A stretch of DNA of 14,274 bases from Stramenopiles sp. TOSAG23-3 (lineage: Eukaryota > Sar), in NCBI GenBank assembly GCA_900128585.1, contig LT642336.1:1-14274 (forward strand), in the 5' to 3' direction. Positions 1 through 8,194 of this stretch are shown here, piece after piece. The position numbers and the translations under genes were made by a program. The first letter of the stretch is position 1, and each line of letters starts with the position of its first letter. Under the pieces are notes generated by a model that was given only the letters and a program-made list of their open reading frames with translations, was not told the origin of the DNA and did no database searches.

Positions 1-531
1 TTCCAAGATACTAGCAATACGGCTGATCCCTGCACCACCACGATCGACTGTCACCAGGGTCTCCCACACCTCTGTGACGAACCTTGCCAACGTCAACCTC
101 TCCCGGGATTGCAGTGCACTGCGCAGGGCTTCCCCGATCTCAATCAGGTTCTCGCTATCCCTTACGATGTAGTTTGAAAATTTGCCTACGCTGCTTACGG
201 CGTTGGACGCGATTCTTTTGCTCTCTGTCTCAACAGTCCTTCGATAAATCTCCACGTTCCGCGCCTCTGATTCGAGCTGCTCTTGGGCAGCCCTAAGTTC
301 GTGCTCGTATGCACAGTTGTAAACGTCCAAACAAGTCTCCGTCGCACTGCACAGTTCATCAAACCCGACGCTACCGCATTCAAGTTTTTCCAGCTCTGTG
401 TCTTTCAATGCGGACAAAATTTGATCCCCTATTGACGTACGTACGCTTTCGCCCGGCACGTATTTAAAAAGGACATCACTAATCCTTGCGGAGTCTTTCT
501 CCCCTGGTTGCATGTCTTCCGTTCCGCTCAT
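1..531 (-). CDS. Probable exocyst Sec10/EXOC5-like subunit, N-terminal 177 residues (cut by window edge)
   Basis: Sec10 is a rod-like subunit of the exocyst, the complex that tethers secretory vesicles to the plasma membrane. The frame is open from ATG at 531-529 to base 1 without a stop, and an in-frame TGA lies upstream at 571-573. The 177 residues are Cys-poor and helical. A coiled-coil stretch (about residues 78-120) leads into IGEALRSALQSRERL and then LARFVTEVWE (about 137-161). Its spacing matches the conserved Sec10 block IG(D/E)xL-x6-RxR-x3-A-x2-LIxYxxEF, and the following GISRIASILE fits the next helix, which in Sec10 reads like 'EAAxIAQKL'. The match is by remembered pattern, over one region only. 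Other coiled-coil trafficking proteins remain possible. The gene is divergent from the RIB43A-like gene at 1812. The C-terminal bulk lies outside the window. Confidence 0.5.
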   Translation of the reverse strand, partial: MSGTEDMQPGEKDSARISDVLFKYVPGESVRTSIGDQILSALKDTELEKLECGSVGFDELCSATETCLDVYNCAYEHELRAAQEQLESEARNVEIYRRTVETESKRIASNAVSSVGKFSNYIVRDSENLIEIGEALRSALQSRERLTLARFVTEVWETLVTVDRGGAGISRIASILE

Positions 532-815
532 CTTTATCTTAACCTTGCATTCTCGGACACAAGGAATGCTTCAGCTCTGGAACGTCCTAAAAACTGCTCA
601 GTCACCGCCGAATACACTTTAACTGAAAATCCAACGTATTCCTAAAAATTTTTTCATTGTCTACTATGTACCACATAAACACCGAATATGAAAATGGATT
701 ATTGTTGTAGAATTACAAACGATTGTTGATTGTTGATGGTGACATAATGTATCATGGACATCATCAGATTCCATTTTCTTCAATTCAATTCAATATATTT
801 GATTATTATTATTAT

Positions 816-841
816 ATTTTTTTTTATTTTTTTTTTTTTTT
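816..841. repeat. Poly-T tract
   Basis: Two runs of T, about 9 and 15 long, are separated by a single A. This is a simple AT-rich spacer sequence and is likely length-variable. Confidence 0.8.
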
Positions 842-1082
842 AAAAGATACGCTGCTACTTCTCTTTGGACTAATATTATACACAGTTCCTTCCTCCTCCT
901 TCCTCCTCTGTATTAATACGTATTTCCTTCCTTCTTCGTGATGATTTCATTTCAATAGTCGTCTAATGTAATACAATCAATACTCAATCGTAATTCATTA
1001 CTATTTATTTATTAGTCGTTCTATTATTAGTCGTCTATTTATTAAATAATCCAGTGTCTCCCTCTCCCTTATTTAACATCTT

Positions 1083-1111
1083 ACCAGGGCTCGTACAGTA
1101 CGAGGTACGGT
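1083..1111 (-). repeat. GTAC-rich palindromic element, copy A
   Basis: The minus strand begins ACCGTACCTCGTAC and ends CCCTGGT. The core is a perfect 7-bp inverted repeat, CTCGTAC (1090-1096), one base, then GTACGAG (1098-1104). It shares the 11-mer GTACCTCGTAC with the copy at 6479-6501. The element is a GC-richer island in very AT-rich spacer. Confidence 0.45.
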
Positions 1112-1349
1112 TCGGAATGAAATAAAGAGGAGGAGGTTTTATTTATAGACTAGTAATAATATTATAATAATTAAAAAAATAGTAATAAAAAATAAAGAAA
1201 AAGAAGAACGTTGGGTATTTTTTTTATCTTCATGTGTGCCTATTATATAAATAATACTTGGTATTACCCGTAGTATATATTATTATTAAAATATAAATAA
1301 TAGTTAAAAAAAAAAAATGTTGTGTGATGATGTGGTGAGGAGAGAAGAT

Positions 1350-1401
1350 GAAGAAGAAGAAGAAGAAGAAAGAAAGAAGAAGAAGAAGAGAAGAGAAGAA
1401 A
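1350..1401 (+). repeat. GAA-type homopurine microsatellite
   Basis: This is an uninterrupted run of 52 purines, mostly AAG units. It is followed by AAT units and a poly-A/T stretch up to about 1465. Long Phe/Ser-rich open frames on the opposite strand are a by-product of this repeat and are not genes. Confidence 0.8.
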
Positions 1402-1501
1402 TAATAATAAAGTAATAATAATATTTATTTTTTTTATTAAAAAAAAAAAATAATAATAAAAAATATACCCTCTGCCTCCTCCCCGTTTTGACAATAAGAG
1501 A

Positions 1502-1705
1502 ATGTATTCGATACGTTTTTACTCGGCTAGAAGAATTGAAGAGCACGTGAAGTCATGGCTGTTAGTTTGTTTAGCATTTGTTTTGCGTTTTGTTGTATTA
1601 AGTGTCTTTACAACAGCAAAAATATTAACTTGGGTTCCTGTTCTTACTGAAATCTTCTCGGATCAGCTGACGAACGAACGCAAGTTATTGTGCAGGTGCA
1701 TCTGA
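1502..1705 (+). CDS. Possible 67-aa single-pass membrane micro-protein
   Basis: An ATG-to-TGA frame lies in a stretch of spacer whose composition is clearly less AT-biased than its surroundings. The product has a short basic N-terminus (MYSIRFYSARRIEEHVKS). It continues with a hydrophobic segment at about residues 19-45 (WLLVCLAFVLRFVVLSVF onward) and ends in a polar tail with two Cys near the end. I recognise no family. It may instead be the 5' UTR of the gene starting at 1812, since it ends only 107 bases upstream of that ATG, or a first exon. Codon use is unremarkable. The call rests on the open frame and composition alone. Confidence 0.2.
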   Translation: MYSIRFYSARRIEEHVKSWLLVCLAFVLRFVVLSVFTTAKILTWVPVLTEIFSDQLTNERKLLCRCI

Positions 1706-1811
1706 AATAGTATCTCCCCGGCCGTTTGCCTTTTGAGACGCCAAAAGTTGTGAAACAGTGAACGTTTCTTAATCACCAACTCTTTAAAGGATAGAACAGT
1801 GAAGTGCTGCA

Positions 1812-2303
1812 ATGAAGTCTAGAAATTCAATTCTCTTGAGGCCCAAATTTGGGAACGCCTTGCGCAATAAAACTACTTTTGACGATGAATATGAAAAGGA
1901 ACAAATGAGGCTTGAAGCACGGCGCAGGCGAAGGCAAAATTTAGAACAGGGGTGTCTGGGGCGAATTAACCGTCAAGAAGAGGCTCTAGAGCGGCATAAG
2001 GAAGACAGTGCACGACTTTTCGAACAGCATTTACAGAGGGTACAAATGAAAAAAAACCAAGACGATATCGCGAACCAAGCTAAAGAGGCCGAAATTAATG
2101 AGCTCCAAGAGAAACTGGCGAAAGAGGAGCAGGACCGCGCGGACGCACGAAAGGCTCTCTCGTCCCGAATTTTAAAGCAAAATCTGGAACTGGTAGAAAG
2201 TAAAGAGAAGATGGATCGGCTTAAAAAAGAAGAAGAACAGGAGGCTGACAAAGTATCCATGCAAAATCATTTTAATGGAAGATTTGGTACAAGTCTGATT
2301 TAA
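1812..2303 (+). CDS. Short coiled-coil protein, possibly RIB43A-like (axonemal doublet microtubule)
   Basis: RIB43A proteins are filamentous proteins inside ciliary doublet microtubules, near the partition of A and B tubules. The 163-aa product is almost wholly charged helix (about residues 25-148), rich in Glu, Lys, Arg and Gln. The ATG is the first after an in-frame TGA at 1800-1802. The C-terminal block, ARKAL (about 115) then QNLELVESKEK then an EEE-rich turn and FNGRFGTSLI at the end, has the order of the RIB43A C-terminus (RRALxxxNLxLAxEQ ... YFxQFNTSxR). A typical RIB43A has about 380 residues, so this would be a truncated or separate short relative. The protein begins with a basic SRNSILLRPKFG segment and no signal peptide. 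Coiled-coil composition makes false resemblance easy, so a generic ciliary coiled coil is the main alternative. Confidence 0.7.
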   Translation: MKSRNSILLRPKFGNALRNKTTFDDEYEKEQMRLEARRRRRQNLEQGCLGRINRQEEALERHKEDSARLFEQHLQRVQMKKNQDDIANQAKEAEINELQEKLAKEEQDRADARKALSSRILKQNLELVESKEKMDRLKKEEEQEADKVSMQNHFNGRFGTSLI

Positions 2304-2680
2304 TCTCTCTGAGTGCATTAATATACTTTTCACAGAATTGACATTGAACCAGGACGGTGTGGAGTGATGACGGTTTTGCGCGTAGGGGGGAGGAGGGTAT
2401 TAAAAAAAAAGCCAAACATTTTAAAACTGTGAAAAAGTACAAGGACTCTTAAAAGATTCTTTACTCTCTTATTAAATGAATTATGTATTACGAATTAATA
2501 TTTTGTCGATTTTAATAAAAAACAGCACATTTTTTAATTAAGACTTACCGTGGTGCGTGCGTACGTGCTTGTACACTTTGGTGCGGTCGTGCTTTAATAC
2601 TTTAGATAAAAAAGCAAAATCTAACCCACGCTCCTCACAGATATATTGTTTTTGTCGCCGGCCTTACCAGAACGCCTTTC
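2304..2680. other. Convergent 3' spacer
   Basis: This is the shared 3' region of the rightward RIB43A-like gene and the leftward 858-aa gene. It contains a G-rich patch (about 2384-2397), then AT-rich sequence with a plus-strand poly(A) signal at 2514. The segment 2546-2640 is GC-richer and repeats GTGCG/GTACG, but I find no gene in it. Confidence 0.6.
2514..2519 (+). terminator. Candidate poly(A) signal AATAAA of the RIB43A-like gene
   Basis: This canonical hexamer lies about 210 bases after the stop at 2303, in the convergent spacer. AT-rich sequence makes chance matches likely. Confidence 0.35.
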
Positions 2681-5257
2681 TTACTCATCTCCAGTATTTT
2701 TTGTTTTCTCAAATTCAACCGTTTCCTCCTGCATTGCTGCGTCCATTCCACCTTTATTATCTAAAAATATTTTGTGGTCTTTCAAATCCATATCGACCTT
2801 CTCCTTTAACTCCCTTATGTTAAATGCAAGCTTGCCATTGGCACTGCGTTTCGGGTACACAACCTTGATGAAGAGCATGAATCCGTTGCGTTCATCAAAC
2901 GTGACTTCAATGATTGGCGAGGCGCCGCCCCAATTGCGGCGATCCTTCTCCCGCCAAGATAATTTAACAATATCGTTGCCACGGCCATACTCGTAGTCAC
3001 TTTCAAACATCGTTTCTTCTTTTCCTGCGGTCCACTGCATCAATCTTGCCACGTCAATCTTTCTTTCCACCCGTTGGGTAAAGACGATGGAACCTTCTGA
3101 CTTAATTCCGGATCTTCTAAAGAACCAATTAATAAACAAGCCGACAAGGAGCCAAATAAACATGCTGATAAGGAACCAAACAAATGCCACCTGCGTGATC
3201 AGACCGTCGGCAATAGGAGTGAACCAGTCCGCTGTCATTACACTCCAGGAACCAGTAATCCTGTCCAATATTGAGAAGGCAAGGAACCCAGCTATCATTA
3301 CTTGAATGATTTCAAGTGCAATGGTCGATCGGACATTGGTTTGGAGCTGGCGAGAAACTTTCGTCATGACTGTCTCTTGATTGTACTGGATTCGAAACAT
3401 TTTCTGCTCGCTCACAACATTCGTAAGCCCTAGCAGAAATTCCATCTGATTTCTTGACCCTTGCATGTTTTTAACAAGGTCCGTTACTCTCCGGTCCAGT
3501 TGCCCTCTCAATTTTGCTAGCTGAAGACGCTCGTATAACGCCCGGCCTGCTTGCTCTGCTGGTTCTTTGGGAACTTCCATCATGGACAACGATTCCGTCA
3601 TGTAGCCCAAGATCTCTTCCATTTGAATTATATCCCTAGAAATTGTTGCCATGCGGTGGCGGATTCGAAGAATGGATATTGGGTCTTCATGGGCGACGTC
3701 GATGATCATTTTCGTCTTATTCATTGCGTCTTGAACAATAAACATACGGTTGAAGTAATTTCGAACGAAGACGTCCAGTGACTCGAACATTAAGTACGAG
3801 CACAGCAAAGGCTCGTGGTGTCTCGAATTAGGCCCGGCTAACAGCATTCCATGGGCGCCGAAAATAAGCGTATCGTGCTCACTAATATCAAACGCTGCCC
3901 GGGTTTCACCGACAACCTGCTTCAACTCATTCTCGTACTCGCCCTTGTCCATGTACTCTTCTGCCGTTAAGTGTGGGGTGATTTCGTTGGAGATAATGAG
4001 ACTGAATTTGTCCCTCATAGCGGCATCGTTGTTGAAGATCAGCTCCATCAAATCCCGCTGGTACGCGGAGATTACACTGTCAACAATTTTGGAACTATCC
4101 TGGTGAACATCGACAAGAAGCCGCGAAAGATGGTCCAGGGAAATGTTGTCCTTGATCCGGTCCATAACCGCCTCAATTTGCATCCCGTAAAACATAGTCC
4201 CGTCAGCATGCAAAGAAACCCCAAAAGTTTCTACTTGAACAATCCCTTCCTCTTCGGGAAAGTGAATGTCGGCCTCAAAATTCACGTGCGACGTTAGCGC
4301 ATAATCCAAAATATTAACACTGGTGAGTCCGGGGGGCACTTCAAACTTGGTTCCACTGGAGTCTGAGTCCAGGAGGGCTGTAAAGAAGCCCCCTTGTACA
4401 CGCTCAGTAGACCCAAGGTTTTCGTTCAGTGCCACAAGTTGGTTTGCTCCGGTGGGGATGTACTCTGCTACCATGCATGATACACTGTTAAGCGTGACGA
4501 CTTCGTCCAGCTCATCCGCAATGTTACTCTCACCCGTGTTGCATTCGTGCGCACGATGCGCGTTCGACAGCGTCGGCCGCCCGCCCTGTCGCAAGCACTG
4601 GGGAACGTACGCACTCGAGACGTAAGAAACGTCCTCCGTCTCTGTGACGGTCGACCTGCGGCTGAAACTTTCTGTGTTGAGCCAGTATTCGTCCCCGTCC
4701 CAGTGAACTCGAAGCAGACCCTCGGCGCCCCGTGTGCCTGGCGCGTACACCAACTCGTGCACGGCTTCCTTGTCTGCCTTCGAAAGCTGGCGCATGAGTT
4801 CCAGCCCTTTCTGACTTACTTGGTAGCAAGTAACGGGTTTGTACTCCGTACTGCTCAGCTTCAATCCGTTGATAAGCTCTTCCTCGCGCAAAAAGTCGAT
4901 ATCACTGTTTCCTTCTTGCGTGCAATTGAAGTATTTTCTGCGTCCCTGAACCAAATATGACGCGGGGGCGTAGTCGTAGTCCAGGACCTGTGCCACGATT
5001 CCCTCGTAGCACAAGACCATAAGCGCTTGCCTTCGAATCCATTCCTCTTTCTCTTCTTCCGTTTGGGCAGCGTGAGAATACAGAGATATCAAATAGAGCA
5101 GGCGATTTTGGTTTTCTGTTAAACCAGTGTCCGAATCACCTTCGTCCTCGTCCGAGTCAGAGAATTCCGATTCTGACTTGTCGTCGTCTCCAGAGTCGTA
5201 GTCCTCATCCTTTCCTTCCTCGTTGACCTGGCCGGGAAGAGCTTCTGATTCGTCCAT
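2681..5257 (-). CDS. 858-aa two-pass membrane protein of unrecognised family
   Basis: This is an intronless frame with ATG at 5257-5255, an in-frame TAA upstream at 5282-5284 and stop TAA at 2681-2683. Residues 1-45 are very acidic (DEDYDSGDDDKSESEFSD). Residues 50-175 form a compact alpha/beta region containing YQVSQKGLELMRQL, which resembles a winged-helix recognition segment. Residues 255-480 are a second globular region with FGVSLHADGTMFYG. Residues 500-640 are long amphipathic helices (HRMATISRDIIQMEEILGYM). Two hydrophobic segments follow at about 646-664 and 685-712, joined by a roughly 20-residue linker. A basic, Trp-containing tail of about 146 residues follows. Helical stalk plus two C-terminal membrane passes recalls CorA/Mrs2 topology, but no GMN motif follows the first pass, so I do not call it a magnesium channel. 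There is no N-terminal signal peptide. Confidence 0.85.
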   Translation of the reverse strand: MDESEALPGQVNEEGKDEDYDSGDDDKSESEFSDSDEDEGDSDTGLTENQNRLLYLISLYSHAAQTEEEKEEWIRRQALMVLCYEGIVAQVLDYDYAPASYLVQGRRKYFNCTQEGNSDIDFLREEELINGLKLSSTEYKPVTCYQVSQKGLELMRQLSKADKEAVHELVYAPGTRGAEGLLRVHWDGDEYWLNTESFSRRSTVTETEDVSYVSSAYVPQCLRQGGRPTLSNAHRAHECNTGESNIADELDEVVTLNSVSCMVAEYIPTGANQLVALNENLGSTERVQGGFFTALLDSDSSGTKFEVPPGLTSVNILDYALTSHVNFEADIHFPEEEGIVQVETFGVSLHADGTMFYGMQIEAVMDRIKDNISLDHLSRLLVDVHQDSSKIVDSVISAYQRDLMELIFNNDAAMRDKFSLIISNEITPHLTAEEYMDKGEYENELKQVVGETRAAFDISEHDTLIFGAHGMLLAGPNSRHHEPLLCSYLMFESLDVFVRNYFNRMFIVQDAMNKTKMIIDVAHEDPISILRIRHRMATISRDIIQMEEILGYMTESLSMMEVPKEPAEQAGRALYERLQLAKLRGQLDRRVTDLVKNMQGSRNQMEFLLGLTNVVSEQKMFRIQYNQETVMTKVSRQLQTNVRSTIALEIIQVMIAGFLAFSILDRITGSWSVMTADWFTPIADGLITQVAFVWFLISMFIWLLVGLFINWFFRRSGIKSEGSIVFTQRVERKIDVARLMQWTAGKEETMFESDYEYGRGNDIVKLSWREKDRRNWGGASPIIEVTFDERNGFMLFIKVVYPKRSANGKLAFNIRELKEKVDMDLKDHKIFLDNKGGMDAAMQEETVEFEKTKNTGDE

Positions 5258-5595
5258 ATTGTTTACAAGCGCTTTGGGTGTTTACGATAGAAAGTGTGAG
5301 CTGTCTTTGTACAAAATGATCACAAGACTAAGTTTTTCTAACACTTTAATTTTACAAGTTGATTTGGGGAATCTTACAATACAAACCATTAAATTAAGAT
5401 TCATGGATATTTACTTGTACAAAGTACATGAATTGACAACAAAACCAATCATCATCAGTGAGGAAAAAAAGAAGAAGAGAGAAGAAGAGGGATGAAAAGA
5501 CAACGACAATGATGGCTGCAAGCAAAAAAAGACAAAAGACAAAATACAGCATAGCAACATGTAAAAAATAATAACTGCTGCGAACAACATCGTGG

Positions 5596-5612
5596 TCGAT
5601 CGATCGATCGAT
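5596..5612. repeat. TCGA tetranucleotide repeat
   Basis: About four tandem TCGA units form a self-complementary tract. Confidence 0.8.
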
Positions 5613-5782
5613 GATAGAAAATGAATCCTATGCTATGATGGTATTTGTAGTATCAAATGTGAATTTTTGCAACGGCAAAAGCTACCACTCCTCTTCTCTT
5701 GCCTTTTCAACAACAGGGACATTATGGACACAGCATAAGACGGTGGTGATGGGAAGAGAACGAAGCCGTCGGGCGTTTGTTG

Positions 5783-5810
5783 TTTGGTTTGATTTGGTTT
5801 GGTTTGGTTT
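5783..5810 (+). repeat. TTTGG short tandem repeat
   Basis: About five imperfect units of TTTGG occur, one with A in place of G. It is too short and too isolated to be telomeric. Confidence 0.7.
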
Positions 5811-6321
5811 GCGTATATCATCAAAAGGAACAGAGCATCGTGACAACACAACGTATATGAATTAATAAATAAGCTGATCAAAATTATAATTAATACCGTC
5901 GTAGCTATAGGAAAGACGACTATCATCCGTAGTACAGTATCTCTGCTCTACAAAGATCTACGAAGCAGTACAAACTCCCCCTTGTTATAATAAGCTTAGC
6001 TTGGCCCAATTCTTTATTAGCAGTCTCGAAGGCAGATAGATAGATTAAATTAAACCTCCAAAAATAACGGTGATTGTTAATTAATTCCTAGACTATTAAA
6101 TTTAATCATGAATAATCGTATACTTCAAGGTAGTCTTTCATAAATTTTGTGTTCAAGCCTTTTATTTTTTTAGACTATATAATAATGTACATTATTAATA
6201 TATATATGATAGTCTATGAAAAAAGAGATCATAACTTTTAACTAAAATAGAAGGTGGGGCAGGGCAACTGAAAACTGGAAAATGATCAGAGACCTCTCTC
6301 TTGATCTTGACCTCAACCGGT

Positions 6322-6347
6322 ACCAGGTATTGGGTACAGGTACCGGT
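6322..6347 (-). repeat. GTAC-rich palindromic element, copy C
   Basis: The minus strand begins ACCGGTACCTGTACCC and ends ATACCTGGT. With the adjoining bases it forms a perfect 9-bp hairpin: ACCGGTACC at 6316-6324 pairs with GGTACCGGT at 6339-6347 around a 14-base loop. It starts and ends like the copies at 1083 and 8195. Confidence 0.45.
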
Positions 6348-6478
6348 ACAGAATAACCATTTTTTAACATCAGCAATCAGCACACAGGGTGTCAAACGAG
6401 TAGCTCATATTGACGAAACGTAATTAAGACTTCATACTCCTCTTAGTTAAAAAATAATTAGCAACGAAGTATTATTAT

Positions 6479-6501
6479 ACGGTACGTACCTCGTACCTGG
6501 G
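6479..6501 (+). repeat. GTAC-rich palindromic element, copy B
   Basis: It begins ACGGTACGTACC and ends TCGTACCTGGG. GGTACGTACC at 6481-6490 is a perfect palindrome. The 11-mer GTACCTCGTAC is shared with copy A on the opposite strand. Confidence 0.45.
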
Positions 6502-6531
6502 AAAGAATAAGAGCTCTTTCTTCAAAAAAAT

Positions 6532-6577
6532 AAAATAATAATAATAATAATTTATTTAAATAAATAATAATAATAAC
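6532..6577. repeat. AAT trinucleotide repeats
   Basis: Two runs of AAT/TAA units (about 6534-6551 and 6562-6576) are separated by TTTATTTAAATA. Confidence 0.8.
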
Positions 6578-6777
6578 AATGACTTGCAAAAAATAGTATT
6601 GAAATAATTCCTGTAGTATAAGATAAATGCATTAACGAAAAAAAGATCCGGTCTTTTCGATTATTAATGTAAATAAATAGTGTGTGGGAAAGACTATTCA
6701 CTTTCTATACCGTTTTTATTTGTTGGTAGTGGAACTGGGCGATTGTTGTTGCAAGAGAGCCTTTGTACTACGAGAAC

Positions 6778-7893
6778 ATGGACCGGCCGTGCTTCGCGTA
6801 CCAAGCGAAGACGCCACTATGGACTCAAATTCGGGAATATCTAAAGCCTCAGGAAGAAAACGAGGTCAGGAGTGTACTGGGAGAGCATGTACTAGCGAGG
6901 AATGATATGATGCATGAGGAGGTGAAAGCTCTCTCTCAAATAGTCACAGAATTTAGAGCTGCAAATGACAGTGAAGTGTCAGAAATTGAAAGGCAGCGGG
7001 CAAGCTTGAAACGCGGCGAGGGGAAGGGGAAAAAAGGCGCTGCACTGCCCGAAGCACCAGCGAAGCAACTTTTGAAGCAACAAATTTTGTTTTTTGTAGA
7101 CAATTTGAACTCGTTGAGAGGAGGTATGGATAAAAACTCTTCTGACTTGCTAGCATCTGTACCAAGCACGCCTCGAGAAGCGCGGGTCTTGGCGGGCGTG
7201 GTTGGGATAGACGCCAAGCGGGCGGGAAGGCCTGGCAGTTCGCCCGGCCTCTCCAGGGCAGGTCGGCCGTCGAGCGCCACGGGATCCCCAAGGTCCAGCC
7301 TTGCGCAACGGAAGCGGTCGTCCCATCGCTCGCTCAGGCCAGGCTCGTCCATGTCCACACGGTCAGCGCCAGCTGGCCCGTTGGACAAAGTAGGTAAATT
7401 TTTGAATATATTCGAGATCGAGAAAGTTGTACAGGATTTAAAAGAGTCGCTAGAAACCGAGTATAGAGACTTGCTGGAGGACATCGAATACTTGAACGCA
7501 GCGCTTGAAGAAGAGCATGATTACAAGGTGGCCGCCACCAATTCTGCAGCAAAAGAGGATGACAATGAAATTAAAATTGGCAACGATGAAGTCCCCCCGA
7601 CGTTACAGGAGCTACGAAATGTATCGGCTAAGCTGGAGCATTCTTGGCTGCAGGCGGAAATGCATGACACAAAACCCGACACAAAAAAAACAATGAAAAC
7701 CGGGAACCTTTCGGCCCCAAAATTAAAGCCACTCTTTCAAGACCAAAACAGAAATTTAGAAAGCTTTGGTGAAAGCTCAGAAAGCAGTGCAACAAATGAG
7801 GAAGAGCCGATTCTTCCGAAGAAAACCAGTAGGCTGAGACGGCGCTTTCAAGAAGCAAAAGTCGAAGACAGTGATGCTAAATTCTTTGTATAA
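6778..7893 (+). CDS. CCDC24: CCDC24-family coiled-coil protein (371 aa)
   Basis: CCDC24 is a poorly characterised conserved coiled-coil protein of animals. I chose the ATG at 6778; the frame opens upstream after a TAG at 6727-6729 and has no earlier ATG. Residues 14-60 (LWTQIREYLKPQEENEVRSV then LGEH) follow the CCDC24 N-terminal pattern LWxLVEEHVPxxExxEVKxILGE. A helix at 98-112 (LLKQQILFFVDNLNS) matches its second block. Residues 206-246 (GKFLNIFEIEKVVQDLKESL then EYRDLLEDIEYLNAALEEE) match the C-terminal block LNxxxIDxVVxxLRxLLEEExxxLxxEIxxLQxxLEEE. Between them, residues 127-203 are a disordered Ser/Arg/Pro/Gly-rich insert, coded by a GC-rich patch. The tail is acidic, then basic (RLRRRFQEAK). 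No signal peptide or membrane segment is present. A ciliary role is inference. Confidence 0.8.
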   Translation: MDRPCFAYQAKTPLWTQIREYLKPQEENEVRSVLGEHVLARNDMMHEEVKALSQIVTEFRAANDSEVSEIERQRASLKRGEGKGKKGAALPEAPAKQLLKQQILFFVDNLNSLRGGMDKNSSDLLASVPSTPREARVLAGVVGIDAKRAGRPGSSPGLSRAGRPSSATGSPRSSLAQRKRSSHRSLRPGSSMSTRSAPAGPLDKVGKFLNIFEIEKVVQDLKESLETEYRDLLEDIEYLNAALEEEHDYKVAATNSAAKEDDNEIKIGNDEVPPTLQELRNVSAKLEHSWLQAEMHDTKPDTKKTMKTGNLSAPKLKPLFQDQNRNLESFGESSESSATNEEEPILPKKTSRLRRRFQEAKVEDSDAKFFV

Positions 7894-7916
7894 ACTTTTA
7901 GTCTTCGTATTTTACT

Positions 7917-7922
7917 AATAAA
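7917..7922 (+). terminator. Poly(A) signal AATAAA of the CCDC24-like gene
   Basis: AATAAA lies 24 bases after the stop codon, and a second copy is at 7937-7942. The distance fits a short 3' UTR. Confidence 0.5.
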
Positions 7923-8194
7923 AAAGTCTTCTTCTTAATAAAAAAATAATTAAATTTACTACTGTATATCGAATAAGGAGTAAGAAAACTATTTTTTATT
8001 ATTATGTATTTCTTTTTGCTGTTAGTTCCCTGTTATAAAATTGGCCGTTCACGGCGGCGTGTGAAATGTTTTCATTTTGATGCTCTCATTGTGTGTTTTG
8101 AAATACAACAAAGACGACGGTAGATTTTTTCACCGGGCGGCAGTTATACTGTGGTGTACTATTTATTAAATTATTAACTGATGAATGACCACTT

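Larger units (their letters stand above)
532..1811. other. Divergent intergenic region, low complexity
   Basis: This 1.28-kb spacer separates the Sec10-like gene (leftward) from the RIB43A-like gene (rightward) and should hold both promoters. Bases 532-700 have near-coding composition and are probably 5' UTR. Bases 780-1500 are extremely AT-rich, with poly-T (816-841), AAT and TTA runs, a GAA purine tract (1350-1401) and one GTAC-rich palindromic element (1083-1111). Bases 1500-1811 return to mixed composition and hold a 67-codon open frame listed separately. I see no TATA box or other core promoter that I would defend among so much AT. Confidence 0.6.
5258..6777. other. Divergent intergenic region with microsatellites and GTAC elements
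   Basis: This 1.5-kb spacer lies between the leftward 858-aa gene and the rightward CCDC24-like gene. It holds a TCGA tetranucleotide repeat (5596-5612), a TTTGG repeat (5783-5810), AAT repeats (6532-6577) and two GTAC-rich palindromic elements (6322-6347, 6479-6501). Bases 5640-5830 are less AT-rich and hold an 84-codon open frame at 5611-5865. It runs through the TTTGG repeat and has no feature I would defend, so I do not call it. No RNA gene was seen. Confidence 0.6.

Noticed and set aside
1264-1546. Phe/Ser/Leu-rich minus-strand frames
   Set aside because: They are translations of the GAA/AAT microsatellite and not genes.
2681-5257. CorA/Mrs2 magnesium channel identity for the 858-aa protein
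   Set aside because: There is no GMN motif after the first membrane pass and there is a large extra C-terminal domain. Only the topology is similar.
5783-5810. TTTGG repeat as telomeric DNA
   Set aside because: There are only about five imperfect units, internal to a spacer between genes. This is more likely a microsatellite.
5611-5865. 84-codon plus-strand frame in the 5258-6777 spacer
   Set aside because: It runs through the TTTGG repeat, has no recognisable domain, signal peptide or homology pattern, and shows no supporting composition shift.
6936-7484. 182-codon minus-strand frame opposite the CCDC24-like gene, and similar long frames opposite the 858-aa and TTLL genes
   Set aside because: They are antisense shadows of strongly supported coding sequences, with no domain pattern of their own.
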